A DNA stretch of 64,000 nt from Streptomyces sp. NBC_01260. Its GTDB lineage: Bacteria > Actinomycetota > Actinomycetes > Streptomycetales > Streptomycetaceae. Where the stretch lies: NCBI RefSeq assembly GCF_036226405.1, contig NZ_CP108464.1, forward strand, positions 4,526,001-4,590,000. The letters run 5' to 3'. The notes beneath the pieces were generated by a model. The model made no database searches, was not told the origin of the DNA, and saw nothing but the letters and a program-made list of their open reading frames with translations. Position 1 is the stretch's first letter, and every line of letters begins with the position of its first letter. The translations under genes and the position numbers were made by a program. Positions 17,056-25,692 of this stretch are shown one piece after another.

Positions 17056-17753
17056 GCGGCCACCACCTGTTCGCTGAGCATGCCGTCCCGGATCGTGACG
17101 GTGCGCTGGCCGCGCGCCGCGACGTCCGGGTCGTGCGTGATCACGAGGAGGGTCATGCCGTCGCGGTGGAGCTCGTCCAGGAGCTGCAAAATCGATTCCG
17201 CGGTGGCGGTGTCGAGGTTGCCGGTCGGTTCGTCGCACAGCAGCAGCGAGGGCCGGGCGACCAGCGCGCGGGCGACGGCGACGCGCTGTTGCTCACCGCC
17301 GGACAGCCGGGTGGGCAGCGCATCGGTGCGGTGGCCGAGGCCGACCCGCTCCAGCGCCTCGCGGGCCCGCCCGGCGCGGGCGCGGCGCTCGGCGGAGTTG
17401 TAGACCATGGCCAGCATCACGTTCTCCAGCGCGGAGCGGTGCGGCAGCAGGTGGAAGCTCTGGAAGACGAACCCGATCCGTCGCCCGCGCAGCCCGGTGC
17501 GGTCGGCGTCGCCGAGGGCGGCAGTGTCGATGCCGTCCAGGAGGTAGCGGCCCTCGTTGGGCGCGTCGAGCAGCCCAGCGATGTTGAGGAAGGTCGACTT
17601 GCCGGAGCCGGAGGGGCCGACGACCGTGACGTACTCGCCCCGGCGTACGGCGAGTTCACATTCCCGCAGCGCCCGCACCGGCGGTGGTCCCGGGTAGGTG
17701 AGGCCGACGCCCCGGAACTCGACGACCGGAGGTGCGACCTGGCCGTCGCTCAC
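17052..17753 (-). CDS. ABC transporter ATPase, MacB/LolD type
   Basis: A 233-residue nucleotide-binding protein. Walker A is VGPSGSGKSTFLN, the Q-loop is FVFQSFHLLPH, the signature is LSGGEQQRVAVARAL, Walker B is LLLCDEPTGNLD, and the H-loop is LVITHDPDVA. It overlaps its neighbours by four bases at both ends (GTGA), so all three exporter genes are translationally coupled. Confidence 0.92.
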   Translation of the reverse strand: MSDGQVAPPVVEFRGVGLTYPGPPPVRALRECELAVRRGEYVTVVGPSGSGKSTFLNIAGLLDAPNEGRYLLDGIDTAALGDADRTGLRGRRIGFVFQSFHLLPHRSALENVMLAMVYNSAERRARAGRAREALERVGLGHRTDALPTRLSGGEQQRVAVARALVARPSLLLCDEPTGNLDTATAESILQLLDELHRDGMTLLVITHDPDVAARGQRTVTIRDGMLSEQVVAA

Positions 17754-19102
17754 CGCGCGACGCCCACGACGACCTTGTCGCCCGCGGCGAGCCGCGCGCC
17801 CTCGGCCGGAACGACCTCGGTGTAGCCGTCCCCGGAGGTGCCGGCCCGGACCTCGACGCGCCGCCGCCCGCCGGAAGCGTCCAGGACGGTGATGCTGGTG
17901 CGGGAGTCGGCCCCGGCGGAGAGGGCGGACACGGGGACGACGAGCACCTTCTTGCCCGAGGTGGCGGCCTCGATGGTCAGACGAACGTCCTGCCCGGCGA
18001 GCCGGGCCGGGAGCGGGGCGCCGGGCTTGACGACGACGGCGTACCCCTGGCTGTCCGCGGCCGCGCCCTGGTCCCCGCCCTCGGCGGCGGTGGGGACGTC
18101 GGCCACCGAGGCGACCGTGGCGGTCACCTTGTCGCCGTAGACCTCGGACAGCACCTCGACCTTCTGGCCGGGACGGATCAGGCCCTTCTCCTGGGCGCCC
18201 AGCGATCCCTTGACCACCAGCCGGCCGGCGGAGACGGTCGCGAGCTTCTCGCCGACCTCGCTGCCGACCTTGGCGGTCATGGAGTCGACGCGGGCCGGGA
18301 AGCCGGAGAGGAAGACCACCTCGGAGGCGGGGAGCATGGGGCCCGACTTCGCCTCGGCCTCGGCGAGGTGCGTCCGCGCCTCGGCCAGGTCCTCGCGGGC
18401 GTAGCGGATCGCGTCGGCGTCCCGCATTTTCCCGGGCTTGGTCCTGAGCAGCCCGTCGAGCTGACGCTGGGCCTGCTTCACACCGTCCCGGGCGGCGCCG
18501 ACCGGGACGCCGTCCGTGCCCTCGGCCACGCCCGAGGCAGGGACGGGCTCGTAGCCGATGGCGGCGTAGAGCGCGGCGACGGCCTGCTTGGTGCCGGGGC
18601 CGTAGGTGCCGGACGGGTCGGATCCGGTGGAGTGGCCCACCGACGTCAGGGCCTGCTGGAGCTGGCGGACGTCGTCGCCGTGGTTGCCGGGCTTGAGGTC
18701 GCGGTAGACGGGGAGGGCACCCGGCAGCGCAAAGACCGGCCGGCCGGAGACCTCCACAAGGACCCGGCCCGCCGGGAACGTCTGGCCGGAGCGGACCATC
18801 ACCTTCGTGACGACGGGCGCGGTCGACCCGTCCACGGTCGTGCCGACCGGGGCGAGGTTGACCGTCTGCGAGGCGGAGACGGTGCCGCGGGTGACGACGG
18901 TGTCCGCCAGGACGCGCCGCTCGACCGGCGCGGTGAGCACGTCGCGGGCCGGCGGTCCGGCGTCGGCCGCGGCCTGGGCGGGCGACTTGACGAAGGACGA
19001 GGTCCACAGGGCGGCACCCGCGAGCACGACGGCGCCCGCCGCCATCGCGGCCACGGCACGCTTGCGTCGGGACAGCCCGGTCTGCTCCCTGACTTCGGAC
19101 AT
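17750..19102 (-). CDS. Efflux adaptor (HlyD/MacA-like) with a peptidoglycan-binding domain
   Basis: A 450-residue protein anchored by one N-terminal span (about residues 17-35). The biotinyl-lipoyl-like region (VTRGTVSASQTVNL, VMVRSGQTF) is interrupted by a peptidoglycan_binding_1 domain (GDDVRQLQQALTSVG ... TYGPGTKQAVAALY, about 140-185). A short coiled coil follows (DADAIRYAREDLAEARTHLAEAEAK), then beta-barrel domains to the end. In Gram-positives such an adaptor would tie a MacB permease to the cell wall. It is first in the cassette and sets its direction. Confidence 0.85.
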   Translation of the reverse strand: MSEVREQTGLSRRKRAVAAMAAGAVVLAGAALWTSSFVKSPAQAAADAGPPARDVLTAPVERRVLADTVVTRGTVSASQTVNLAPVGTTVDGSTAPVVTKVMVRSGQTFPAGRVLVEVSGRPVFALPGALPVYRDLKPGNHGDDVRQLQQALTSVGHSTGSDPSGTYGPGTKQAVAALYAAIGYEPVPASGVAEGTDGVPVGAARDGVKQAQRQLDGLLRTKPGKMRDADAIRYAREDLAEARTHLAEAEAKSGPMLPASEVVFLSGFPARVDSMTAKVGSEVGEKLATVSAGRLVVKGSLGAQEKGLIRPGQKVEVLSEVYGDKVTATVASVADVPTAAEGGDQGAAADSQGYAVVVKPGAPLPARLAGQDVRLTIEAATSGKKVLVVPVSALSAGADSRTSITVLDASGGRRRVEVRAGTSGDGYTEVVPAEGARLAAGDKVVVGVAR

Positions 19103-19325
19103 CAGCCCCCCAATGTCGCGGCCGCGTACCGGAGTTGGTCACGTTCCGCAGCCATGTCCGAGGCGAAGCTGATCACCCGGGCCGAGGAGCTGTCAAGGAG
19201 ATTTTCTGGCCATGGCTTTACCGGAACGTGACGAGACGCTGACAGGATCATCATCTATCCGGGGTTCCCCCGCTGCGCGGGAGTGGCTGACGCGCCGATC
19301 AGGGCGGGTTGACGTGGCTTCAGGT
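19103..19325. other. Spacer upstream of the exporter cassette
   Basis: About 220 bases that must hold the cassette promoter. No clear -10 or -35 is seen. Its right part borders insertion-sequence debris, so part of the original control region may be lost. Confidence 0.3.
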
Positions 19326-19385
19326 TCACGGTTCGGTCGCTGCCCGGTTGGCGTAGTGCTTCTCTTCGAACTCGACCGGGCTGTG
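19326..19385 (-). pseudogene. 3' remnant of an IS3-family transposase (OrfB)
   Basis: The leftward frame reads SPVEFEEKHYANRAATEP then a stop. This is the recognisable C-terminus of IS3-group integrase-type transposases from Actinobacteria. The catalytic core is missing. The upstream sequence does not continue the family. Confidence 0.6.
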
Positions 19386-19480
19386 ACCTGCCCGGATCGG
19401 TCGTTTCCCGGAGATGGCGCGCGGCCGTCCCTCACGCTTCGGGCTGTCGAGTAACGAAGCACGAGAGACAGGCAGTTGCC

Positions 19481-19690
19481 ATGAGTCTTCCGTCCGCGTG
19501 CCTCGACGTGGGGCAGTTGGGTGTTTTGTCCGAATTCCGAACCGAGTCCTACGATTGCCTCTACCCCCGCGCGGACGCGCTCTTCGAGCTGACCGACGCG
19601 GGTGTTGCGCGCGGACGGGCCGGTCACCTCTCTGTCGGAGCTGACGTTGACCGCCGAGTACCAGCGTGGGCACGGCGCGATGTCACACGA
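19481..19690 (+). pseudogene. 5' remnant of an IS701-like transposase, frameshifted
   Basis: The ATG at 19481 opens a frame reading FRTESYDCLYPRADALFELTDA, the start of a common Streptomyces IS701-like transposase. An extra G near 19600 shifts the frame. The family sequence resumes in the next frame as LRADGPVTSLSELTLTAEYQ and RGHGA before breaking off near 19685. About 70 of some 400 residues remain, with no catalytic residues. Confidence 0.65.
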
Positions 19691-19696
19691 AACGGA

Positions 19697-21547
19697 TCAC
19701 CGGTCCGATGCGGTCCCTGTGGTGACATCGTGGCGTGCCTCTTCGGCTCGGTGGATGGCGCGTGCCGCGTTGATGAGGCCGATGTGGCTGAATGCCTGGG
19801 GGTAGTTGCCCAGGGCTTCCCCGGTGGTGGAAGACACTTCTTCGGCCAGTAGACCGACGTCGTTGGCGCAGGCGAGAGCGGTATCGAAGACGTCGCGGGC
19901 GCGGGCGACCTCGCCGGTCAGGGCCAAGGCGTGGGCGAGCCAGAAGGTGCAGAGCAGGAACGCGCCCTCGTCTGACGCGAAGTCGTCGCCGAGGTAGCGG
20001 CGTACCTGTCCGCGAGGGTCCGTCAGCTGGTCCATGATCGCTGTCACGGTGGACCGGATCCGGGGGTCGTCGCCGGGCAGGAAGCCGACGAGGGGCAGCA
20101 TGAGGGCTGAGGCGTCGAGTTCGTTCGATCCGAACGACTGGGTGAAGGCTCCCATGCGCGGGTTCCACCCTTGGGTTTCGATGGCGGTGCGGATCGTCTG
20201 GCGGGTGTCGCGCCAGCACGTGACGTGTTCGGCGGTTGCCCCGAGCGTGGGTGCGAGGTCGATGGCGCGGTCGAGTGCGACCCAGCACATGAGTTTCGAG
20301 TAGACGAAGTGGCGGCTGGGCCCTCGTACCTCCCAGATGCCCTGGTCGGGCTCGTTCCAGCGGCGGGCGGCGGTCTCGGCCGCCTGGAGGAGGAACGTGC
20401 GGGTGGACGGGTCGAACCACGCGCTGCGAGGGCGAGTCTGCTGGGCTGCGTCGAGGAGTTCGCCGTAGACGTCGAGCTGGTGCTGGCGCCACGCGTCGTT
20501 GCCGGCGCGCACCGGTGCGCTGCCGCGCCAGCCGGAGAGGTGGGTGAGGGTGCGCTCGCTGAGGTCCCTTTCACCACCGATGCCGTACATGACCTGGAGG
20601 TCGACGCCGCGGTCGAGCTGGGTCGCCGCAGCCTGGGCGAGGAATCCGAAGTAGGCGGCCTTCTCCTTCTCGCAGGCCGCGGTGGACAGGGCCTGGAGAG
20701 TGAAGCTGGCGTCACGGACCCAGGTGTAGCGGTAGTCCCAGTTGCGGTCGGCCCCGACGCTCTCGGGAAGGGATGTGGTGGCCGCTGCGACGATGGCACC
20801 GGTGGGCGTGAAGGTCAGTGCCCGCAGCACGCGTCCGCTGTGGCTGACCTCCTCCTGCCACGGGCCGCGGTAGCCCCGGTGGATCTGCGTCCACGAGCGC
20901 CATCCCTTGATCGTGTCGCTCAGCCGGCGACGGATGCGCCTTCCTCGCCAGGGCTCCGCTTCGTCGTCACCCCAGACGGAGAGGGACGACAGGGCGAATT
21001 CGAGCCGCTCGCCCGCCCGCAGCTCGGTCTCGCCATGCGCGGTCGAACCGTCGATCCGCAGCGGGAGAGGGGTGGACAGGATGAGGCGATGGCTGCCTCC
21101 GTACGCGCTGAGCCCGCCCCGTACGACGGACATCACCGGGTGGACGAGGCCGAACTCGGGCCGTGGCGCGAAACTGGTCTCCACGGCCACCGAGCCGCTG
21201 GTGCAGGTCAGCTGACGCAGTAGAACGCCCGGTGAGGACGCTCCGAGCGCGTGTCCGCGTTCTCGGTGCCCCATCGCCAGACCGTCGAGGAGGACGGCCG
21301 TGCCGGTGGCGGTACGGAAGGTGGTTTCCAGCACCAGGGTTTCCGGCACGTAGCGGCGGACCACCTCGCTCGGCCCGGTGGGGCGGACCGACCAGTGGCC
21401 GGCCTCCTCGTCGAGCAGGCGGCCGAAGACCGCAGGGCTGTCGAAGCGGGGAAGGCACAGCCAGTCCAGGGAACCCTCTGTGGAGATCAGTGCTGCCGAG
21501 CGGCAGTCCGACAGCAGGGCGTAGTCGCCGATCGGGCGCGTGCTCAC
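19697..21547 (-). CDS. Glycoside hydrolase family 15 (glucoamylase/trehalase-like)
   Basis: A 616-residue intracellular enzyme with the bacterial GH15 layout: an N-terminal beta-sandwich (IGDYALLSDCRSAALIS...GSLDWLCLPRFDSPAVF) and a C-terminal (alpha/alpha)6 barrel. Motifs are NWDYRYTWVRDASFTLQAL, the proposed general acid in EPDQGIWEVRG, and the second Glu in SDEGAFLLCTFW. The N-terminal motif SLDWLC is typical of the group containing mycobacterial trehalase. The start is GTG at 21547. It sits 70 bases downstream of the membrane protein gene, likely as third gene of an operon. Whether it cleaves trehalose or maltooligosaccharides cannot be told. Its 3' end abuts insertion-sequence debris but the gene looks complete. 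Confidence 0.88.
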   Translation of the reverse strand: MSTRPIGDYALLSDCRSAALISTEGSLDWLCLPRFDSPAVFGRLLDEEAGHWSVRPTGPSEVVRRYVPETLVLETTFRTATGTAVLLDGLAMGHRERGHALGASSPGVLLRQLTCTSGSVAVETSFAPRPEFGLVHPVMSVVRGGLSAYGGSHRLILSTPLPLRIDGSTAHGETELRAGERLEFALSSLSVWGDDEAEPWRGRRIRRRLSDTIKGWRSWTQIHRGYRGPWQEEVSHSGRVLRALTFTPTGAIVAAATTSLPESVGADRNWDYRYTWVRDASFTLQALSTAACEKEKAAYFGFLAQAAATQLDRGVDLQVMYGIGGERDLSERTLTHLSGWRGSAPVRAGNDAWRQHQLDVYGELLDAAQQTRPRSAWFDPSTRTFLLQAAETAARRWNEPDQGIWEVRGPSRHFVYSKLMCWVALDRAIDLAPTLGATAEHVTCWRDTRQTIRTAIETQGWNPRMGAFTQSFGSNELDASALMLPLVGFLPGDDPRIRSTVTAIMDQLTDPRGQVRRYLGDDFASDEGAFLLCTFWLAHALALTGEVARARDVFDTALACANDVGLLAEEVSSTTGEALGNYPQAFSHIGLINAARAIHRAEEARHDVTTGTASDR

Positions 21548-21617
21548 AGCTGTCCGGCCTGACCGGCGGGCGGGGCAGGGCAGGAGGACCTGGATGCCGC
21601 CGGTTCCTCGCGTTCGG

Positions 21618-22181
21618 TCACGGCGATGTCTCGGGGTCCGGTCCGCTCTTGCCCGGTTCGCGCGGTGTCGCCGGGGCCGGGGCCGCGGGCGGTGTCCGCT
21701 TCGGGGGGCGGGAACGGCCCATCCGGATCAGCAGGGCCGCGGCGGAGAGCGCGAACAGGACGGCTGTGATGAGCAGCCAGCGCCCGAGGAACACATCGGC
21801 GGAGAGCGTGGTGTACAGGGTGTACCGGTAGCTCACCCGTCCCAGGATCAGCGGGAAGTACGTCAGGAACAGCACACCGGAGAGGAAGACCGGAACCCGG
21901 ACGTAGTTGATCCACCTCTGGCCCGACCGGGTGGCTTCATCTGCCGCGGCAGGCTCCCGGCGCTCACCCAGGAGGGTCTGGGCGGCGCGGTCGGTCACGG
22001 TGTAGAGGGGCAGCAGCACCAGGTCGTGCAGGAGTGCGGCGCCGACGAACCAGATGACGACCTTCCAGGGCTCGGCGCCGCTGAGCAGCCGTACTCCGGC
22101 AAAGCCGGTGAGGGCGAATGAGCACAGGACCAGCAGCAGATGGAGCGGCGAGGCTCCGTACAGGGTGCGGAGGCGGTTCAC
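21618..22181 (-). CDS. Four-span membrane protein coupled to the Mo-oxidoreductase
   Basis: A 187-residue integral membrane protein. Spans are near residues 9-28 (PLHLLLVLCSFALTGFAGV), 36-58 (VVIWFVGAALLHDLVLLPLY), 88-108 and 125-147. The C-terminus is Pro/Arg-rich. Its GTG overlaps the stop of the oxidoreductase gene (GTGA). It may be a membrane partner or assembly factor of that enzyme. No domain name is recognised with confidence. Confidence 0.65.
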   Translation of the reverse strand: MNRLRTLYGASPLHLLLVLCSFALTGFAGVRLLSGAEPWKVVIWFVGAALLHDLVLLPLYTVTDRAAQTLLGERREPAAADEATRSGQRWINYVRVPVFLSGVLFLTYFPLILGRVSYRYTLYTTLSADVFLGRWLLITAVLFALSAAALLIRMGRSRPPKRTPPAAPAPATPREPGKSGPDPETSP

Positions 22182-23671
22182 GCGTTCTCCCCGAAGGTCA
22201 GCCGGGTGACCCACTTGGTGTTGTGGACGCCCGGGTTGGCCGGGACGATGATGCGCGCCGGGTAGCCGTGGTCCGGGGACAGGTCGGCCCCGTTGACTCG
22301 CAGAGCCAGCAAGGAGCGCGGATCGCTGACCTGGTTGTCGCGCAGCGTCGTCGAACGGAACGACCCCGCCCGCTGAACGGACTGGACGAACACGCGCGGC
22401 ACCGCGTCCGTGAACCCGACGAGTGCCGCCAGATCCATGAGGCGCACCCCGCTCCACTCCTGGTTCTCGGTGGACCATCCCTCCACACACGCGATGGGCA
22501 ACGCCGCTGTGTGCTGCGGCATGGCCAGAACCTGATCACGGGTGAAGACCTTCTCCCGGCCAGGCCCCCGCACGACGAGTCGCCAGGCAGGGCCCACATC
22601 GCGCGCCCTGATCCCCACACTCACCGCGGTCTTGTTGATCTGGAATCCGTTGGGGCCCGGCCCGGGGTCCTGTCCGCGCGGCGCGAGCAGCGCGGTGGAC
22701 CGCAGGGCACCCCCGATGCTCTGTCCCGCCGTCACGACGAGCAGCACCAGGGAGCCCGCCCCCACCATGCCCAGCGCGCCCCGGCGCGACATGGTGGGCG
22801 CTGCGGGGTGCGGGGTCACCAGATCCGTGGGGTCCGCCGAGTTCTTCCGCCCCGCCTTCGCCGGGCCGCGCAGCTCCTCGCGGAGACGGCCGCTGCGCAG
22901 CATCCGGACCATGAGCGGGATACGGAAGGCGACGTGAACGACGAAGGCGCCGATGAAGATCCAGGCACCGTAGAAGTGCAGCGGGTAGAACGAGCCGGGG
23001 AAGATGTAGTCCAGCTGGATGTTGAGTACTCCGGTGGCGAACTCGAACAGCACCCCGCCCACGAGCAGCAGCAGCGAAAGCCGCTCCAGCGCGTGGCCGG
23101 CCGACTTGACCGGGGGCCAGGAGAACAGCTTGGGGATCACCGACCACAGCTTCGCGAGCAGCACCGGGATCAGCACGATGCCGAGCGTGACGTGGACGCC
23201 CTGTGTGAGCCGGTAGAGCCAGTACGGGTGTGTGGGCCAGGCGAACAGGTAGAACCCCAGCCAGCCCCGGTCCGGAGTCTTGTCGTTGGCGCCGAGGTCG
23301 GGGTTGTACGCGGCGTACGAGAGCAGTCCCGTCACGAACATCAGCGTGATGCCCACCAGCAGTACCGCGCCGAGCACGGACGTCAGCCAGGGCCCACGCA
23401 ACGGGCTGCGCCAGAACCCCCGCCGGGTCGGGCCGACCGGCGGCCCGTCCCGCAACAGATCCGACAGCGCGGGCTTGTGCGCCGCCGATTGCTGGAGCGT
23501 CGAACCGGACCGCCCTGAGGCCGTCGCGGTGCCGGATGAGTGGGAGTCACGCGATGGCGCCGGACCGGCCGCGCGGGGCTGATCGGCCGCTTCGAGTGGC
23601 TCGGCCTTATGGCGTGGGTCGGATGCCCCGTCGTTGCCGGCTGTCCCGTCCCCGGCCTGTCTGTCGTCCAT
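22178..23671 (-). CDS. Membrane-bound molybdopterin-dependent oxidoreductase (sulfite-oxidase fold)
   Basis: A 497-residue two-module protein. Residues 1-80 are disordered. Residues ~95-255 form a cytochrome b-type four-helix membrane domain with candidate heme histidines (for example His160, His232, His246). A further span with twin arginines (TMSRRGALGMVGAGSLVLL, about 293-315) leads to an extracytoplasmic molybdopterin domain. The Mo-ligating cysteine is Cys395 in ALPIACVEGWS, followed by WSGVRLMDLAALVG and a conserved C-terminus (PARIIVPANPGVHNTKWV). It probably passes electrons between the cofactor and the quinone pool. The ATG at 23671 has GAGGGG upstream. It heads a leftward operon. 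Confidence 0.85.
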   Translation of the reverse strand: MDDRQAGDGTAGNDGASDPRHKAEPLEAADQPRAAGPAPSRDSHSSGTATASGRSGSTLQQSAAHKPALSDLLRDGPPVGPTRRGFWRSPLRGPWLTSVLGAVLLVGITLMFVTGLLSYAAYNPDLGANDKTPDRGWLGFYLFAWPTHPYWLYRLTQGVHVTLGIVLIPVLLAKLWSVIPKLFSWPPVKSAGHALERLSLLLLVGGVLFEFATGVLNIQLDYIFPGSFYPLHFYGAWIFIGAFVVHVAFRIPLMVRMLRSGRLREELRGPAKAGRKNSADPTDLVTPHPAAPTMSRRGALGMVGAGSLVLLVVTAGQSIGGALRSTALLAPRGQDPGPGPNGFQINKTAVSVGIRARDVGPAWRLVVRGPGREKVFTRDQVLAMPQHTAALPIACVEGWSTENQEWSGVRLMDLAALVGFTDAVPRVFVQSVQRAGSFRSTTLRDNQVSDPRSLLALRVNGADLSPDHGYPARIIVPANPGVHNTKWVTRLTFGENA

Positions 23672-23795
23672 GACGCCCCTCGTGAATCGGACACGACGGA
23701 AGACAACCGTCAGGAAATGGACCATAACCGCCACCTCGCCGGAGACACGGCATTACTCCGGGCGAGCCCGTGTATCCGGCTTCATCGGGCAGTAG

Positions 23796-23920
23796 TGCTA
23801 CATGGAACTGGACCGCCGCAGCGCCGAACTCCTTTTCCAGGTCCTGACGGAACGCGAGGAAAGGAACAGCGACGCCATGGCCTCGAACGAGTCCATCGGC
23901 GGCCGGACCAAGACCTTCAC
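23796..23920 (+). pseudogene. Internal remnant of an IS21-family istB ATPase
   Basis: After an in-frame stop the frame reads YMELDRRSAELLFQVLTERE then NESIGGRTKTFT. This is the characteristic segment of IstB-like helper ATPases just after Walker B. The match ends at the junction with the 3' end of the GNAT gene. Both ends of istB are lost. Confidence 0.65.
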
Positions 23921-23923
23921 CGC

Positions 23924-24709
23924 TCAGGGCGACCAGACATACGGTGTGGTCGTGGTGACCGCGTGCAGGCCAAGGCGCGTGAGGATCGGGGCGCTGTCGG
24001 CTGAGGCGTCAACGTAGAGGTAGGGGACCTGGCGGGCGGCGGCGAGTTGGGCTCGGTGGGCGACCATGGCCCGGTAGATGCCCTGTCCGCGCCATTCCTC
24101 AAGCGTTGAGCCGCCCCAGAGGCCGCCGAAGTCGACGCCGTCCTTGAACACCAGCCAGGCGGCGCAGACGACTTCGGCACGTGCCTCGGCAACGAGGACG
24201 ATGGTGTTCTCCGGGGCGTTCTCGATCCGAGCGGTCAGGTCGTCGGCGAGCCAGCTCCAGTCCTCGCCCCAGACGGCGCTCTCCATAGTGGCGATGCGCT
24301 GGAGGTCTGATCCGGCGGTGACACGGCGCAGTGTCACACCCTCGGGCAGAACGGGATCTGCGGCAAGGTCCGCGGACTGCCCGATGAGCACGGTCTCGCT
24401 GTCCTCGGCGACGAAGCCGGCCGCCGTGAGCCGGTCGGTGAGGTCGGCGGGAAGGTCGTGGGAGCGAGTCTTCCATTCGACCGCCTCACCGCGGGCAGCG
24501 TAGAAGTCACGCTGCCGCGCTATGAGCGTGTCCAGGTCTGCCCCGCACACACCGAGGTCGCGTGGGCCCGTGACGAAGCCACGGTGCCAACCGACGACAC
24601 GCGTCAATGGGCCGTCCTTCTCGATGCGGGCGCTGCCGCCGGGCGGGGTGACACCACGGAGCTGGGTGTCATACGCGGTGCGGAGTTCGTCGATCAGAAT
24701 GTCCTTCAC
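23924..24709 (-). CDS. GNAT-family acetyltransferase
   Basis: A 261-residue protein. The C-terminal half is a GNAT domain: the acetyl-CoA pyrophosphate loop is EEWRGQGIYRAMVAHRA (Q/RxxGxG/A type), followed by PYLYVDASADSAPILTRLG. The N-terminal half is a diverged domain without an obvious acetyl-CoA motif, as in tandem GNAT proteins. The acceptor is unknown. The start is GTG 24709, with a leaderless-type promoter just upstream. Its 3' end abuts the istB remnant but keeps the usual C-terminus. Confidence 0.8.
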   Translation of the reverse strand: MKDILIDELRTAYDTQLRGVTPPGGSARIEKDGPLTRVVGWHRGFVTGPRDLGVCGADLDTLIARQRDFYAARGEAVEWKTRSHDLPADLTDRLTAAGFVAEDSETVLIGQSADLAADPVLPEGVTLRRVTAGSDLQRIATMESAVWGEDWSWLADDLTARIENAPENTIVLVAEARAEVVCAAWLVFKDGVDFGGLWGGSTLEEWRGQGIYRAMVAHRAQLAAARQVPYLYVDASADSAPILTRLGLHAVTTTTPYVWSP

Positions 24710-24721
24710 CCGGACACCGTA
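24710..24721 (-). promoter_or_regulatory. Leaderless -10 element of the GNAT gene
   Basis: On the minus strand TACGGT (24721-24716) is followed by six bases and then the GTG at 24709. Confidence 0.5.
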
Positions 24722-25091
24722 CGGACCGGGTCAAGTGATTGATCGCCGGTCGAATCCGCGCGGATATCAAGGGCTGCTCTCTCTCACCCGGCCATCGCAG
24801 ATCGGAATCAGGTACCGCCTCCGCTGCTACCTGCCTCGACGGCCTGCCACCCTTCGCGGTCGGCCGTCCCCACGTTCGCATCCACGCAGCGCCCGTCGTT
24901 TCTCATCCACATTCCAGAGCCGGCTGATCACCAACTACCTCCGGAGAGAGTCGGCACATGCTGTCTGTGGAGATCAACGAAGCCTTGTATCAGAGTTGTG
25001 GCATGCAGAGATCTGCGTGTTCGGCGACATCCCACCCGTTCCGGGTGAACATCGTCCTTGGCGTAGACGGCCACGGCGGCGACACCCTCCC

Positions 25092-25126
25092 TGTGACCTG
25101 TGACCTGTGACCTGTGACCTGTGGCC
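25092..25126. repeat. TGTGACC heptamer tandem repeat
   Basis: Four exact copies of TGTGACC followed by TGTGGCC. The only heptamer array noticed in the window. It lies in non-coding DNA. Confidence 0.85.
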
Positions 25127-25447
25127 GGGGCGGTGGCCCGGCCTGGTGGTGGGCGGTGACGCCCACGGCCGGCGCCCCGCCCAGTACGCACGGGGCGGCC
25201 GCAGCAGTCCAGAAGCCACTCGACTGCTGATCGCGTGGACCGGTAGCCGACATGTGAGTGCTCCGTCCACCCGCCGGATGCGCTTCGTCCGATGAAGTGA
25301 CATACGCAATGCGCCCCGCGCGTCATCGCGCGAGCAGCGCTCTGGGCGACAAACTGACACCTGCTGCGCCCGGACCGCCGATCCCGTTTGGCGCCAGCCC
25401 AGGCGAAGCTCCCGGAACGCCTCACGTCGCCCCGGGGGTTTCGCCAC

Positions 25448-25500
25448 TCCCCACGGCCGGCCGACTCTCGCCAGTCGCACGCACCGACCGGCCGTGGGGA
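25448..25500. repeat. 13-bp perfect inverted repeat
   Basis: TCCCCACGGCCGG (25448-25460) and its exact complement (25488-25500) enclose a 27-base loop. It could be a hairpin or an operator. It is about 190 bases before the VOC gene. Confidence 0.55.
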
Positions 25501-25692
25501 CTTCCCGGCACTGAGGCTGCGCCATCTTGAAGTGGCTGGTCAGCAGGGGTGGTGTGACCCCGTTTCGGGCCGCTCGTACGGGTCGTGGGCGGCAGTCCGG
25601 GGTGCAGATCGTCCGGCAGGGCGGATTTGCCGATGAGTTCACCGTCCTCGAACGGTCTACCCAGCGACACGACCGTTCTCGACAGGAGTGCT

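Larger units (their letters stand above)
24722..25692. other. About 970 bases without a recognisable gene
   Basis: Reading frames on both strands lack normal codon bias, and no family is recognised. It contains a 7-bp tandem repeat (25092-25126) and a 13-bp inverted repeat (25448-25500), listed separately. Given nearby insertion-sequence remnants it may be decayed mobile DNA. Confidence 0.45.

Noticed and set aside
13926..19102. Lanthipeptide or lactococcin-972 bacteriocin cluster
   Set aside because: No lanthionine synthetase, radical enzyme or DUF1430-type partner is present, and the small proteins do not match the lactococcin 972 pattern. The I36-like resemblance is better.
21544..23734. 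Nitrate or DMSO reductase assignment for the Mo protein
   Set aside because: The single-Cys motif IACVEGW and the short domain are of the sulfite-oxidase fold. There are no Fe-S motifs of the DMSO reductase family.
23924..24017. Rightward extension of the istB frame into the GNAT gene
   Set aside because: After about 23920 the frame stops resembling IstB and reads antisense to the conserved GNAT C-terminus.
25092..25126. CRISPR-like repeat array
   Set aside because: The unit is seven bases with no spacers and no cas genes are present.
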